Notes under the pieces: model-generated
Seen by the model: the letters and a program-made list of their open reading frames with translations, nothing else
The model's database searches: none
What the model was told of the DNA's origin: nothing
Translations under genes and position numbers: made by a program
Part shown: positions 1-8,216 of the stretch, one piece after another
Position numbering within the stretch: the stretch's first letter is position 1
How the letters are laid out: each line of letters starts with the position of its first letter
DNA from: AP-15 sp963700195
GTDB taxonomy: Bacteria > Pseudomonadota > Alphaproteobacteria > ATCC43930 > CGMCC-115725
Direction of reading: 5' to 3'
Assembly (NCBI GenBank): GCA_963700195.1
Contig: CAVOWQ010000016.1
Span: 1-64,000 of the forward strand
Length of the DNA stretch: 64,000 nt

Positions 1-660
1 ATCGAGAAGCTGCGCCAGGAGATTGCCACGACCCACGGCGTGCGCGTGGCCTTTGGCGCCGCCGATCTCACCAAGCCAACCGACGCCACGGGGCTGATCG
101 AGCATGCGACGCGCGAACTCGGACGCGTCGATGTGCTCGTCAACAACGCGGGCATCCAACATACAGCGCCAGTGCACGAATTCCCGATCGAGCGCTGGGA
201 TGCAGTCATCGCAATCAACCTGACCGCAGTATTCTTGACCACTCGTGCGGTGCTGCCGCAAATGCTCGCGCGGGACTGGGGTCGGATCATCAACATTGCG
301 TCGGTACACGGGTTGGTCGCGTCGGTGGACAAGTCCGCGTACGTCGCATCCAAGCATGGCGTCGTCGGCTTCACCAAAGGCGTGGCGCTGGAGACCGCGA
401 CCACCGGCATCACCTGCAACGCGATCTGCCCCGGCTGGGTGCTCACGCCGCTGGTACAAAAGCAGATCGACGCCCTTGCTGCCCGCGAGAAGCTGGACCC
501 CGAGGAAGCGAGGATGAAGCTGCTCGGCGAGAAGCAGCCCTCTCTCGAGTTTGCCACCCCGGAGCAACTCGGCGCGCTCGCCACATTTCTCTGTTCGGAC
601 GCTGCGGCGCAGCTCAACGGTGCGGCGCTACCCGTGGACGGTGGCTGGCTCGCACGATGA
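1..660 (+). CDS. bdhA: 3-hydroxybutyrate dehydrogenase (SDR), 5' end outside the window
   Basis: NAD-dependent oxidation of 3-hydroxybutyrate to acetoacetate, a cytoplasmic step in use of polyhydroxybutyrate (family knowledge). The frame is open from base 1, so the N-terminal Rossmann glycine motif is missing. Visible SDR signatures are NNAG, a catalytic-type Ser in NIASVHG, YVASK (Tyr and Lys of the active site), the CPGWVLTPLVQKQI stretch and the closing PVDGGW, all typical of bacterial 3-hydroxybutyrate dehydrogenases. It ends with TGA at 658-660, and its last 47 bases overlap the convergent permease gene. A related SDR with another hydroxy-acid substrate cannot be excluded, but the C-terminal half fits this family well. 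Confidence 0.82.
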   Translation: MEKLRQEIATTHGVRVAFGAADLTKPTDATGLIEHATRELGRVDVLVNNAGIQHTAPVHEFPIERWDAVIAINLTAVFLTTRAVLPQMLARDWGRIINIASVHGLVASVDKSAYVASKHGVVGFTKGVALETATTGITCNAICPGWVLTPLVQKQIDALAAREKLDPEEARMKLLGEKQPSLEFATPEQLGALATFLCSDAAAQLNGAALPVDGGWLAR

Positions 661-2149
661 CGTGAGGCGAAAGACGGGGGAAGCTGTGATTCAAAATGCC
701 CCGAATAGCTTCCCCAGCGCGATAACCGACACTCAGTGCGATCAACGGTCCCACGAGTCCCACCATCATGATCTCGCGGTAGCTCCCACGTTGGGTGGCG
801 CCGCAGATCGCCAACAGGGTCACGACCGCGCCGTTGTGCGGCAGCATGGCAAGCGCGCCGGAGCTGATGGCCGCCACGCGGTGCATCAACGCAGGGTCAA
901 TGCCCACGGCCGCGGCTAGTTGGGCGTAGGTCTCACCCAGCGCGTTCAGCGCGATGATCAATCCGCCCGAAGCAGAACCGGTGATGCCGCCCATCACATT
1001 GGCGGCGACGGCAATCGACACGAGCGGCCCGCCGGGAACCGCCAGAAATCCGTCGCGGACTACGGCGAACGCAGGCAAAGCCGCCACAACGGCGCCGAAA
1101 CCCACCAGGCTGGCCGTGTTGAGCGCGGGCAGCACGGAGGCGTTGGCGCCGGCATCGAGGGTCTTGCGTAGCTCCGGCAGACGCTTGCGCAGGAGCAGCA
1201 CCAGAACCAGCGAGGCAACCGCCAGCGCCGTCACGACGGACCAGACTCCGCTCACCGCAGAGAGCGAGGTTTCGCCGAACCGCGGCTCGGCGAGATACCC
1301 GGTATACATCCGCGGCAGCACAAGCAGACTCATGATGAGGTTGACCGCGAGCACGATCAGGATTGGCGCCACTGCCAGCGCAAAAGGCGGTAAGTGCTCG
1401 CTTCGATGGCCGTGCGGCAGTTCGGCAGGGTCGAAGTTGTCGGCGTTCGTGGCGCGCTCGCGCACGAACTGTTCATCGGCAGTTGCAGCCGTTTCGGAGC
1501 TGTAACCCTCGCCGGCGCGGCGCGCGCGCGCCTCTATCGCGCGCAGCCACCACAGGCCGAAGCCGAGGATGGTTGCAGACGCCAGGAGGCCGAGAACCGG
1601 CGCCGCAAAGAGCGTGGTGCCGAAATACGCCATCGGGATAGCGTTCTGGATTGCGGGGGTGCCCGGCAGAGCCGTCATCGTGAAGGTAAAGGCACCAAGC
1701 GCGATCGCCGGCGGGATCAGCCGATGCGGAACCGCCGCCTGCCGGAACAACGCGTCCGCCACCGGGAACACGGCGAAGGCTACGACGAAGAGGCTGACAC
1801 CGCCATAGGTGAGCGCTGCACAAGCCAGCACCACCGCCATCACCGCACGCGTCTCTCCCAGCCGCTCGGTTATGGTGCGGGCCATGGAAAGCGCCGCGCC
1901 GCTATCATCCATGAGCTTGCCGAATACGCCCCCGAGCAGGAAGAGCGGGAAAAAATTCACGACGAAACGTCCCGTGCCCTGCATGAAGGTCAGCGTCCAT
2001 TTGGCGAGTAGCGGCTCTCCCGAGAAGGCGGCGGCCACGATCGCCGCCGCCGGCGCCGCCAACAGCAGGGTGTAGCCCCGATAGGCGAGGAAGATGAGCA
2101 AGCCGAGAGCGAGCAGGATACCGAGCAGTTCGAAAGCGTATCCGCTCAT
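614..2149 (-). CDS. GntP-family permease (hydroxybutyrate/gluconate type)
   Basis: Inner-membrane permease of about 511 residues with a dozen or so hydrophobic segments and the GntP-type motifs FFPLFLLGGVFGKLMDDSG, YGGVSLFVVAF and ALPGTPAIQNAIP. A hydrophilic loop lies near residues 205-245. GntP proteins import gluconate or related hydroxy acids. The convergent 3-hydroxybutyrate dehydrogenase suggests 3-hydroxybutyrate as substrate, which is inference. It is clearly paralogous to the permease at 5368-6822. Its last ~15 residues (SFPRLSPHVIVRASHRPRV) run into the neighbouring gene and look unlike a conserved C-terminus, so the stop may have been displaced by a small indel. Confidence 0.82.
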   Translation of the reverse strand: MSGYAFELLGILLALGLLIFLAYRGYTLLLAAPAAAIVAAAFSGEPLLAKWTLTFMQGTGRFVVNFFPLFLLGGVFGKLMDDSGAALSMARTITERLGETRAVMAVVLACAALTYGGVSLFVVAFAVFPVADALFRQAAVPHRLIPPAIALGAFTFTMTALPGTPAIQNAIPMAYFGTTLFAAPVLGLLASATILGFGLWWLRAIEARARRAGEGYSSETAATADEQFVRERATNADNFDPAELPHGHRSEHLPPFALAVAPILIVLAVNLIMSLLVLPRMYTGYLAEPRFGETSLSAVSGVWSVVTALAVASLVLVLLLRKRLPELRKTLDAGANASVLPALNTASLVGFGAVVAALPAFAVVRDGFLAVPGGPLVSIAVAANVMGGITGSASGGLIIALNALGETYAQLAAAVGIDPALMHRVAAISSGALAMLPHNGAVVTLLAICGATQRGSYREIMMVGLVGPLIALSVGYRAGEAIRGILNHSFPRLSPHVIVRASHRPRVAPHR

Positions 2150-2273
2150 GACACACCTGTCAGCCAGCTGGGAATCCGCAAGTCAGGGCAGTAGGTCGCA
2201 AATCAGGCTGCATACTGGCGCAGGCGGACGGCAGGTCGTGATTGGCGCGGTCAGCGTCATGTTTCACCTTCGC

Positions 2274-2369
2274 CTACCCGGCCACGCGCAAGAGCGCGAA
2301 CAGGATCGACATCAAGATCACAATCACTCCCGTGGCGAAGACCAATCGGTCGGCAAACAAACGACGCAT
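2274..2369 (-). CDS. 31-residue single-span membrane peptide
   Basis: Short ORF with an ATG at 2369 preceded by a strong GGGAGG site. The peptide starts MRRLFADRLVF, continues with one hydrophobic helix (ATGVIVILMSILFALLRVAG) and stops. It lies 11 bases after the ferric-reductase-like gene and upstream of the GntP permease on the same strand, so it is probably cotranscribed. The ribosome site, the basic N-terminus and the single membrane helix argue for a real small protein. I do not recognise a family. It may be a small accessory subunit of one of the two membrane proteins beside it. Confidence 0.5.
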   Translation of the reverse strand: MRRLFADRLVFATGVIVILMSILFALLRVAG

Positions 2370-2380
2370 CGGGAGCCTCC

Positions 2381-3716
2381 CTAGACGAAGCTATAGCGCT
2401 CGGAATGGTACTTCGACAGCGGCACATTCATCTCGCCGAGAGCCTTTTCGATCGCATCCATCATCACGTTCGGCCCGCAGATGAAGTACTCATGGTCGGC
2501 ATAGGGCGGCGGCAGATGGCGCTTGAACACGTCAGCGGTAATGAAGCCCTGCTCGCCGGTCCAGCCAGCCGCTGGATTCGCCAGCACATGGACGACCGTC
2601 AGGTTGAGCCGCGTTTTCAGCGCCTCCAGTTCCTCACGGAAGGTGATCGATTCCCAGTCCCTGCTGCCGTAGAGCAGGATTACGGGCCGCTTGTCGCTGC
2701 GGTCGGCGAGTGTGCGGATCATGCTCATCATCGGCGTGATGCCGACGCCGCCGGCGATCAACACGTGCATGTCCGCCGGATTGCCGATGGTGAACGCGCC
2801 GTACGGCCCGTCGAGGTAGACGCGCTGCCCCACCGGCACCTTGTAAATCGCGCTCGTGAAGTCGCCCAGGTTCCTGATCGACATCTCGACGCGCCCGTCC
2901 GTAACCTCGGCGCTGGACGAGAACGAGAACGGGTGCCCGGTAATCTTGAAGGGGCTTCCCCACACCGTCAGCCAGCCGAACTGGCCCGGGCTGAAGCGGA
3001 AGCCGGGGTGACCATCAGGATGCATCACCAACGTCGAGGTATCGCCGCGTTCCTTGCGCACTTCCGAGACGCGGTACGGCCGGCGGAGCATGAACAGCGG
3101 CTTGACGATGCGCACATAAAGCAGCAGCCCGATCCAGAAGATCGTCAGGCCGATCCACAGCGCCCGCTTCCAGGGATCGACCAGGTAGAAGCTCCACCCC
3201 ACCATATGCGCCAGCCCCGCCGCGACGGCGACCACCGCCAACACGATGTGCGCAGAGATGCCAGGTCTCGTAGCGGATATTCCACTTCGCGCGCCACAGG
3301 GCCATCACCACCAGCGCGATCAGCGAGTAGGTCGACAGGGCGGCGAAGCGGGCGCGCCACGGCGCCTGGATGGAATTGAGCAGCGCGAGCAATTCCGGCC
3401 GGACGACGAACAGGATAAGCGGGTGCGCAATGACCAGGCCGACCGCTATCAGCGATATCTGACGGTGAAAGTGATAGATGACGTCCTCGCCCCACGGCTC
3501 GGTGACGTGCCGGAAGCGCGCCGTGAGGCCGAACTGCAGGCCCATCATCGCCAAGCCGGAATAGCCGATCGCGACCGAGAACTCCGTCCAGAAATCGCGC
3601 GTCGGCGGCAATGTTCCCGCCAGCAGCGCGAACAGCGGGGCAAGGATGAAGAACAGATAAAGGATGAGCCAAACGGCCCCACGCACGGTATAGGGAAGCA
3701 TCGCTTGAACTTGCAT
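2381..3716 (-). CDS. Ferric-reductase-like transmembrane flavoprotein, one frameshift
   Basis: Membrane oxidoreductase with an N-terminal ferric-reductase-like haem domain (several helices, His residues in YHFHRQIS and VIAHPLILF) followed by FAD- and NAD(P)-binding FNR-type domains. The FAD site is visible as GHPFSFSS, the pyridine-nucleotide site as IAGGVGITPMMS, and the C-terminus is EYFICGPNVMMDAIEKAL. The two halves lie in different frames. The join is near 3250, where one extra base after ETWHL moves the reading frame into HIVLAVVAVAAG. The ATG at 3716 is preferred over an in-frame TTG at 3737 because an AGG-rich stretch precedes it. Length (~445 aa) and domain order match the family, so an assembly indel is as likely as inactivation. 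Confidence 0.72.
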
Positions 3717-3825
3717 CTGCCCTGACCTTGCGATCAATCACCCGGGCCCGTATGGAAGCCCGAGTACTTCGCTTCCATGCCCACATTTGTCTCCTCCCGT
3801 TTCCAGTGCCGTGGCTGGGGGCGGT

Positions 3826-3933
3826 CGCAGGCTGCGGCTTACACGAACGCTCTCCCCATGTAGAAGTGCGGGTATGCATGCCGGCGGTCAGCGCCATCCG
3901 CACACTCTACGCCCCCTGTGCCACCAGCAGACC
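3826..3933. repeat. 108 bp repeated segment, copy A
   Basis: Shares long identical blocks with 4967-5073, among them TTACACGAACGCTCTCC, GGTATGCATGCCGGC and GCCCCCTGTGCCACCAGCA, in the same orientation and with only a one-base length difference. In copy A the segment covers the last codons of the small Tat-exported protein (minus strand) plus the bases beyond its stop. This suggests a duplicated gene 3' end rather than a transposon. No terminal inverted repeats were found. Confidence 0.8.
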
Positions 3934-4120
3934 CAGCGACGGCGGCCCCAGCAACGTCCGGGGGAGGTACTTGCGTCTTCTCGATCAGGCCTTCTGCGTT
4001 TCCCTTAAGATCCCTGCCTATCGTCAGCGGCGCAGATTTGGCTGCGCTCGGCATCAAGGCTAGCCCGACAGCGGCGACTGCGGCGCTGCCTAGCAAGCTG
4101 CGACGATCGATTGCTGTCAT
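3888..4120 (-). CDS. Small Tat-exported protein with an Arg/Trp/Cys-rich tail, frameshifted
   Basis: The ATG at 4120 follows GGGAGAGG. The peptide begins with a twin-arginine signal (MTAIDRRSLLGSAAVAA) and a cleavage-like AKSAP. After EKTQV the annotated frame loses sense, but adding one base at the run of five C/G at 3960-3964 restores a tail rich in Arg, Trp and Cys (RRRWVCWWHRGRRVCGWR, then TGA at 3888-3890). I know such tails from small alphaproteobacterial Tat-signal proteins of unknown role. The last codons and ~60 bases beyond the stop recur at 4967-5073. Function unknown. The tail might bind a cofactor, metal or nucleic acid, but nothing here proves it. Confidence 0.5.
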
Positions 4121-4399
4121 TAGGTCCTCTCCCGTCAAAACATCTGAAACGCGGGCGGTGTGCTGGCCAAAAGTTCGCCTTTCGCCCAAGCCTCTTATGT
4201 CAACGGCTCTTACATTACGCGTCCTGAAACGCCGCCATGATCAACCTCAGCGTCGCAGTGAAAGAAACGATCGGTCCGATGGGAGACGGCTCCGGGTTGG
4301 CAACGTCGAGCTCCCGTCACGACCTTTATTCTTGGCAGCGGTGCGCTTTCGCCGGCGAGCCAGGCGGCGCATCTCGGCAGAACCGCCGACGCCCATCCG

Positions 4400-4504
4400 T
4401 CAGCCGGGCGCCGGCCGCGGGGTGGGCTGCGGCTGAGTCATCGTGGGTCCCATGCTGGGCACCGTATTGCCGAGACTAAACATGCACGCAGCGAGTGATT
4501 TCAT
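4400..4504 (-). CDS. Possible 34-residue peptide ending in a Pro-rich tail
   Basis: ATG at 4504, about ten bases after GAGAGGGG, then a short peptide MKSLAACMFSLGNTV ending TQPQPTPRPAPG. It could be a real small ORF or the end of a decayed gene. No family is recognised. The rest of 4121-4693 shows no convincing gene on either strand. Confidence 0.22.
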   Translation of the reverse strand: MKSLAACMFSLGNTVPSMGPTMTQPQPTPRPAPG

Positions 4505-4693
4505 CGTTCAGTGACCCCTCTCTCGGAACGAATAGGTGGCAAGCCGCGTCCCAACCATGGCCGCCGGCTCGCGCTCGGATGTTGAACGCCTTCATCGCGA
4601 TTCGCGAGAGCCTGTGATCCCGAGGCTGTGCCCAGCGTTCCAATAATTGCGTGCATCGACGGTGCAACGACGCAGATCAAGCCCCGGTGTCGC

Positions 4694-4966
4694 TTACTGC
4701 ACGGCTCGCGTGCGGAGTCGGACGTATTCCTCATCGGAGATAATTTTCGAGTCCTTCAGGCGTGCGAGTTTCTCGAGTTCATCGGCCACGCTGAAGCCGA
4801 CCACGTGTCGCAGCTCTTCGCGAGCTTGCTGGACTCTCTGGCTCTGCCGCTCGGCCATCCCGCGGTGCTGCGAGATCACGTAGATGAATATCCCCAAATA
4901 CGGGAACACGATCAGCACGATCACCCAAACCACCTTGGCCCAGCCCGATATGTCGTAGGGGGCCGC
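4694..4966 (-). pseudogene. PLDc_N/SHOCT-type membrane protein, N-terminus lost
   Basis: The remaining peptide has one strong membrane span (GWAKVVWVIVLIVFPYLG, then IFIYVI), a charged linker starting QHRGMAERQ and a C-terminal SHOCT-like helix pair (ADELEKLARLKDSKIIS, then DEEYVRLRTRAV). Actinobacterial and proteobacterial homologues I recall carry another membrane helix before SGWAK. Here that part is replaced exactly by repeat copy B, and no ribosome site or natural start remains. It is read as a gene truncated when the debris patch formed. Confidence 0.6.
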
Positions 4967-5073
4967 CGCAGGCCGCGGCTTACACGAACGCTCTCCGATG
5001 TCGTCGCGTGGGTATGCATGCCGGCATTCAGCGCCAGCCACACACTCGACGCCCCCTGTGCCACCAGCAAACC
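4967..5073. repeat. 107 bp repeated segment, copy B
   Basis: Second copy of the 3826-3933 segment, same orientation. On the minus strand it still encodes VCWWHRGRRVCGWR and a TGA at 5028-5030, the tail of the small Tat-exported protein, but no signal-peptide part precedes it. One side joins the decapitated PLDc_N/SHOCT gene and the other joins an amidohydrolase fragment. Confidence 0.8.
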
Positions 5074-5163
5074 TGGCAAGCTTGGTGTCGTGGAAGAGAG
5101 GGCGCCCTCGCAGATCTGCTGCTGGTTGATGGCAATCCGTTGGAAAACATCAAGCTCATCGCA
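5074..5163 (+). pseudogene. Amidohydrolase C-terminal fragment
   Basis: Plus-strand reading gives GKLGVVEE, then after a small frame change GALADLLLVDGNPLENIKLI. This is the highly conserved end of imidazolonepropionase-like amidohydrolases, where the G-x-x-AD-L-L-V-x-G-x-P-L motif follows the metal-site barrel. Only about 30 codons survive, without start, stop or metal ligands. It is wedged between repeat copy B and an opposite-strand fragment. Confidence 0.6.
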
Positions 5164-5280
5164 AAGGTTGACCAAGTCGGCCGTGGTGGCGGCGCCGAAA
5201 TTCGCTTCCGTCGCGGCATGCGGTGCACAAGGAGCGAGCAATACCAGGCCCGCAGCGACGGTCCATCCCTTGAATGTCAT
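5161..5280 (-). pseudogene. Exported Rap1a/Tai-like protein, N-terminal fragment
   Basis: ATG at 5280, then a signal peptide (MTFKGWTVAAGLVLLAPCA, cleavage after PHAA) followed by NFGAATTADLVNLC. The aromatic residue before a Thr-Ala-Asp-Leu-Val-x-Leu-Cys stretch is typical of the start of Rap1a/Tai-type periplasmic proteins, which include type VI immunity proteins. After the Cys the homology stops because the sequence becomes the antisense of the amidohydrolase fragment. The second half with the expected C-x-G-F motif is missing. The gene is judged dead, and the family call rests on a short stretch. Confidence 0.4.
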
Positions 5281-5367
5281 GACTGCCCTTCTCCTCTAGA
5301 GGTAGAGAAACAATCGCCGATCGGTTGAACGATGAAAAGCGCCATTGTCGGAACCGGGTTCGCAAAT

Positions 5368-6822
5368 TCAGAAAGAGCCGAATGCCGAGCCGAGCGCGAT
5401 TACCGCGACGAGCGCAATGATCGGGCCGACAATGACGGCCATCACAATGTCGGAATAGCTCTCGCGGTGGGTCGAACCGCACACCGCGAGCAAGGTCACT
5501 ACGGCGCCGTTCTGCGGCAGGCTGTCGAGCGTGCCGGCGCTGATCACGGCGATCCGATGCAATAGAGCCGGATCGATACCGTGCGCCGCAGCGAGGCGCA
5601 TATACGTCCCGCCCAGGGCATCGAGCGCTATCGTCAGACCGCCCGAGGCGGACCCGGTCAGCGCCGACAGCACATTGGTCGCGACCGCCAGGGAGACGAG
5701 AGGGCCGCCCCCGATCCCCAACACCCAATCCCGGACGATGGCAAATGCCGGCACTGCCGCGACTACGGCGCCAAACCCGACGAGGCTGGCGACGCTGAGC
5801 ACCGGCAGCACCGATGCGGTGGCGCCGGCATCCATCGTCTCACGCAACGCCGGCAGGCGCGCGCGGTTGACGGCGATCACGACTATAATCGCGGCCATCA
5901 GCGCGGTCACCACCGCCCACACGCCGCCGACGGCGGAGAGCGAGGTCGCGCCAAACCGCTCCTCGGCGAGGAACGAAACGTCGAGGCGCGGCAGGACGGC
6001 CAGTGACATCATGACATTGACGCCGACCACCACAAGGAGCGGCAACGCCGCCACGGCGATCGGCGGCACCTCGGCGCTCGGGCGGCCGTGATGGACCTCG
6101 GGTGGGTCGAACTCGCGCGCCGTCGTCGCGCGCTGGCGCACCGTGGCATCCTCGGCCACGGAGTCGATGGGAAGAGATGACGCCGAGCCGTAGCCTTCGC
6201 CGTTGCGGTGCGCGGCGGCTTCCGCGCGTCCCAGCCACCAGAGGCCGAAGGCGAGCATGATCGCGGCGGCGATGATGCCGAGAGCGGGTGCTGCCAGTGG
6301 CGTTGTGCCGAAGAACGGGATCGGGATCGCATTCTGGATCGCCGGCGTTCCGGGCAGCGCCGACATCGTGAAGGTCATGGTGCCCAGAGCGATCGCGGCC
6401 GGGATCAAACGATTGGGAATCCCGGCTCCGCGAAATAGGTCCTGCGCCATCGGAACCAGCACAAAAAATGCAACGAACAGGCTGACGCCGCCATAGGTGA
6501 CGAACGCACCAGCGAGCACGACGGTCAATATCGCCCGGCGCGGCCCCAATCGCGTGGACATGAATTTGGCAATCGCCGCGACCGAACCGCTGTCTTCCAT
6601 CAGTTTGCCGAACAGGGCGCCGAGCAGGAAGATCGGGAAGAACTGCGCGACAAATCGCGATCCGCTGTCCATAAAGGTCTGCGTCCAATAGGCGAGCAGC
6701 GGCCCGCCTGCGAAGGCGGCTGCCACTAGCGCAGCGCCGGGAGCGAGCAGCAGGATGGTCCAGCCTCGGTACGCCAGCCAGACGAGCAGCCCGAGACCAA
6801 GCAGGATGCCGAACAGCCCCAT
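5368..6822 (-). CDS. GntP-family permease, second copy
   Basis: About 484 residues with the same architecture as the permease at 614-2149: FFPIFLLGALFGKLMEDSG, YGGVSLFVAFFV, SALPGTPAIQNAIP, and a hydrophilic loop with EGYGSASSL. The two proteins align over their whole length. The start at 6822 lies four bases after the stop of the patatin gene, so the two are translationally linked. Family knowledge points to a proton-coupled importer of hydroxy acids or gluconate. Hydroxybutyrate is inferred from neighbours. Unlike the first copy, the C-terminus (ALGSAFGSF) is unperturbed. Confidence 0.85.
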   Translation of the reverse strand: MGLFGILLGLGLLVWLAYRGWTILLLAPGAALVAAAFAGGPLLAYWTQTFMDSGSRFVAQFFPIFLLGALFGKLMEDSGSVAAIAKFMSTRLGPRRAILTVVLAGAFVTYGGVSLFVAFFVLVPMAQDLFRGAGIPNRLIPAAIALGTMTFTMSALPGTPAIQNAIPIPFFGTTPLAAPALGIIAAAIMLAFGLWWLGRAEAAAHRNGEGYGSASSLPIDSVAEDATVRQRATTAREFDPPEVHHGRPSAEVPPIAVAALPLLVVVGVNVMMSLAVLPRLDVSFLAEERFGATSLSAVGGVWAVVTALMAAIIVVIAVNRARLPALRETMDAGATASVLPVLSVASLVGFGAVVAAVPAFAIVRDWVLGIGGGPLVSLAVATNVLSALTGSASGGLTIALDALGGTYMRLAAAHGIDPALLHRIAVISAGTLDSLPQNGAVVTLLAVCGSTHRESYSDIVMAVIVGPIIALVAVIALGSAFGSF

Positions 6823-6826
6823 GGTT

Positions 6827-7882
6827 TTACACGCTCATGCTCTGCGCGAGCGCGTCGAGGTCAAAGGAGGAGCGCCGTCCTAAATCGGCGCCGTGTGCGT
6901 CGAGAAACGAACCTGCCGCTCGGCGCCCAGCGTCGCGCAGCATGCACAGAAAATCCCACTCGGCGTTGAGCTTCGAGGAATAACCGAGGTCAACCATGAT
7001 GTCGCTGGCGACGCGGTGAATGCGCATGCTTGCCCAAAGCGCCCCCTCGGTGTCGCCGAGGTCAGCGACGTTCCGCAACAGCGCGATCATGCGCAACTCC
7101 TCCTGCAAGACCGCATTGAAGGAGACCTCGTTGATGCGATTGAGGATCTCGCGAGCGGTTCTTGGCGTGCCGGGGCGCTCAACGGGATTAATCTGTACGA
7201 GAATTGTGTCCTTCGAGTTACACTCCCGCACCAGCGGCGTGAGATTGGGGTTGCCGGAGTAGCCGCCGTCCCAATAACTCTCGCCGTCGATTTCGACCGC
7301 CTGGAACATGGTCGGCAGGCAGGCGGAGGCAAGCAGGACGTCAGGTGTGATCTCGCGATTGCGGAACACGCGACCATGGCCTGTGCGGACGTTTGTGGCG
7401 CAGACGAACAGCTTGATCGGCGCCCGCCCGATCCGCTCGAAGTCGATACATTCAGCCAAGATCCCTCGAAGCGGATTGGAGCCTCCGGGGTTCAGGTCAT
7501 AGGGAGAGAATAGCCGTGCCATCAGGTCCATCGCGATGAAGACTGGCGAATGGTCCAGCGACCAGCGGTCAAGGAGCACGTCCAGAAACCCACGCCGCAA
7601 TGGGCTCAGCAATGCCGCCCGGGAGACGTGGCGCCAGAAGGTCTCCAAGGCGGCGCGCGCACCCTCCGCCCCGCCAGCGGCGTGACCATCGGACAGCACC
7701 GCGGCGTTCATCGCGCCTGCCGAGGTGCCCGAGATGCCGTCGATGCGCAGCCAGGGCTCCTCAAGCAGCCGATCCAAAGCGCCCCACGTAAAGGCACCAT
7801 GTGCGCCTCCGCCTTGCAGCGCAAAGTCGATGAGAACAGGATCGCGCTCGGATTTCTCAGCCTTGAGGGTAGCCATCGCCAT
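6827..7882 (-). CDS. Patatin-like phospholipase
   Basis: About 351 residues with all patatin signatures: oxyanion-hole glycines QGGGAHGAFTWGALD near residue 25, nucleophile elbow GTSAGAMNA near residue 55 (catalytic Ser), and the dyad Asp in WDGGYSGNP near residue 208. Patatins are Ser-Asp acyl hydrolases of membrane or storage lipids. In rhizobial genomes I recall genes of this type beside 3-hydroxybutyrate dehydrogenase, which fits a link with PHB granules, though that is inference. There is no signal peptide, so it is cytoplasmic. ATG at 7882 follows an AAAGGG site. It is the first gene of a two-gene unit with the downstream permease. Confidence 0.88.
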   Translation of the reverse strand: MAMATLKAEKSERDPVLIDFALQGGGAHGAFTWGALDRLLEEPWLRIDGISGTSAGAMNAAVLSDGHAAGGAEGARAALETFWRHVSRAALLSPLRRGFLDVLLDRWSLDHSPVFIAMDLMARLFSPYDLNPGGSNPLRGILAECIDFERIGRAPIKLFVCATNVRTGHGRVFRNREITPDVLLASACLPTMFQAVEIDGESYWDGGYSGNPNLTPLVRECNSKDTILVQINPVERPGTPRTAREILNRINEVSFNAVLQEELRMIALLRNVADLGDTEGALWASMRIHRVASDIMVDLGYSSKLNAEWDFLCMLRDAGRRAAGSFLDAHGADLGRRSSFDLDALAQSMSV

Positions 7883-7910
7883 TGCCCTTTTTGAGCGTGA
7901 ACACGCTTAA

Positions 7911-8096
7911 TCACCTTGGCCGGATGCAATTCGAAACCTGGTAGCGCTGGGAGTGGAAGCCGCCACCATGGAAACCTCCGCCGCGACTTTGGGCGTGGCC
8001 GAGATCGGGCGAGGCGGCAAAGATAGCTAGAACGATAGCCAGAACAATAGACGATTTGCGTGCAAAGGACGCTCCCTTCCCAGCCCGACGACGCAA
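7911..8096 (-). CDS. Small exported Gly/His-rich peptide, uncertain
   Basis: Reads as a signal peptide (SSIVLAIVLAIFAASPDLG, then HAQ) and a short mature part RGGGFHGGGFHSQRYQV. The only upstream start in frame is TTG at 8096, with GGGAAGGGAG lying inside rather than before the ORF, so the start is uncertain. Gly/His-rich exported peptides of this size occur in rhizobia with unknown roles. It could also be the 5' remnant of a longer gene. Confidence 0.35.
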   Translation of the reverse strand: MRRRAGKGASFARKSSIVLAIVLAIFAASPDLGHAQSRGGGFHGGGFHSQRYQVSNCIRPR

Positions 8097-8216
8097 ACGA
8101 GATTCGTCAAACTCTGGCTATCGTTTTCCTGGGAGTCACTAAATTTCTCGCTTCGGGGGCTCGGACATGAGGGGGGATGCTCCTCCGCCTTGCCGAGCTT
8201 GTGCTATTCTGTCGGC

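Noticed and set aside
614..2149. Long plus-strand open frames opposite the GntP permeases (for example 954-1505 and 5531-6091)
   Set aside because: They mirror the permease codons, have no ribosome site and encode low-complexity Arg/Ala/Pro-rich sequence: shadows of high-GC coding DNA.
3826..5073. Two copies of the 107 bp segment as an insertion sequence or MITE
   Set aside because: No terminal inverted repeats or target duplication; copy A coincides with the end of a gene, so a duplicated gene end explains it better.
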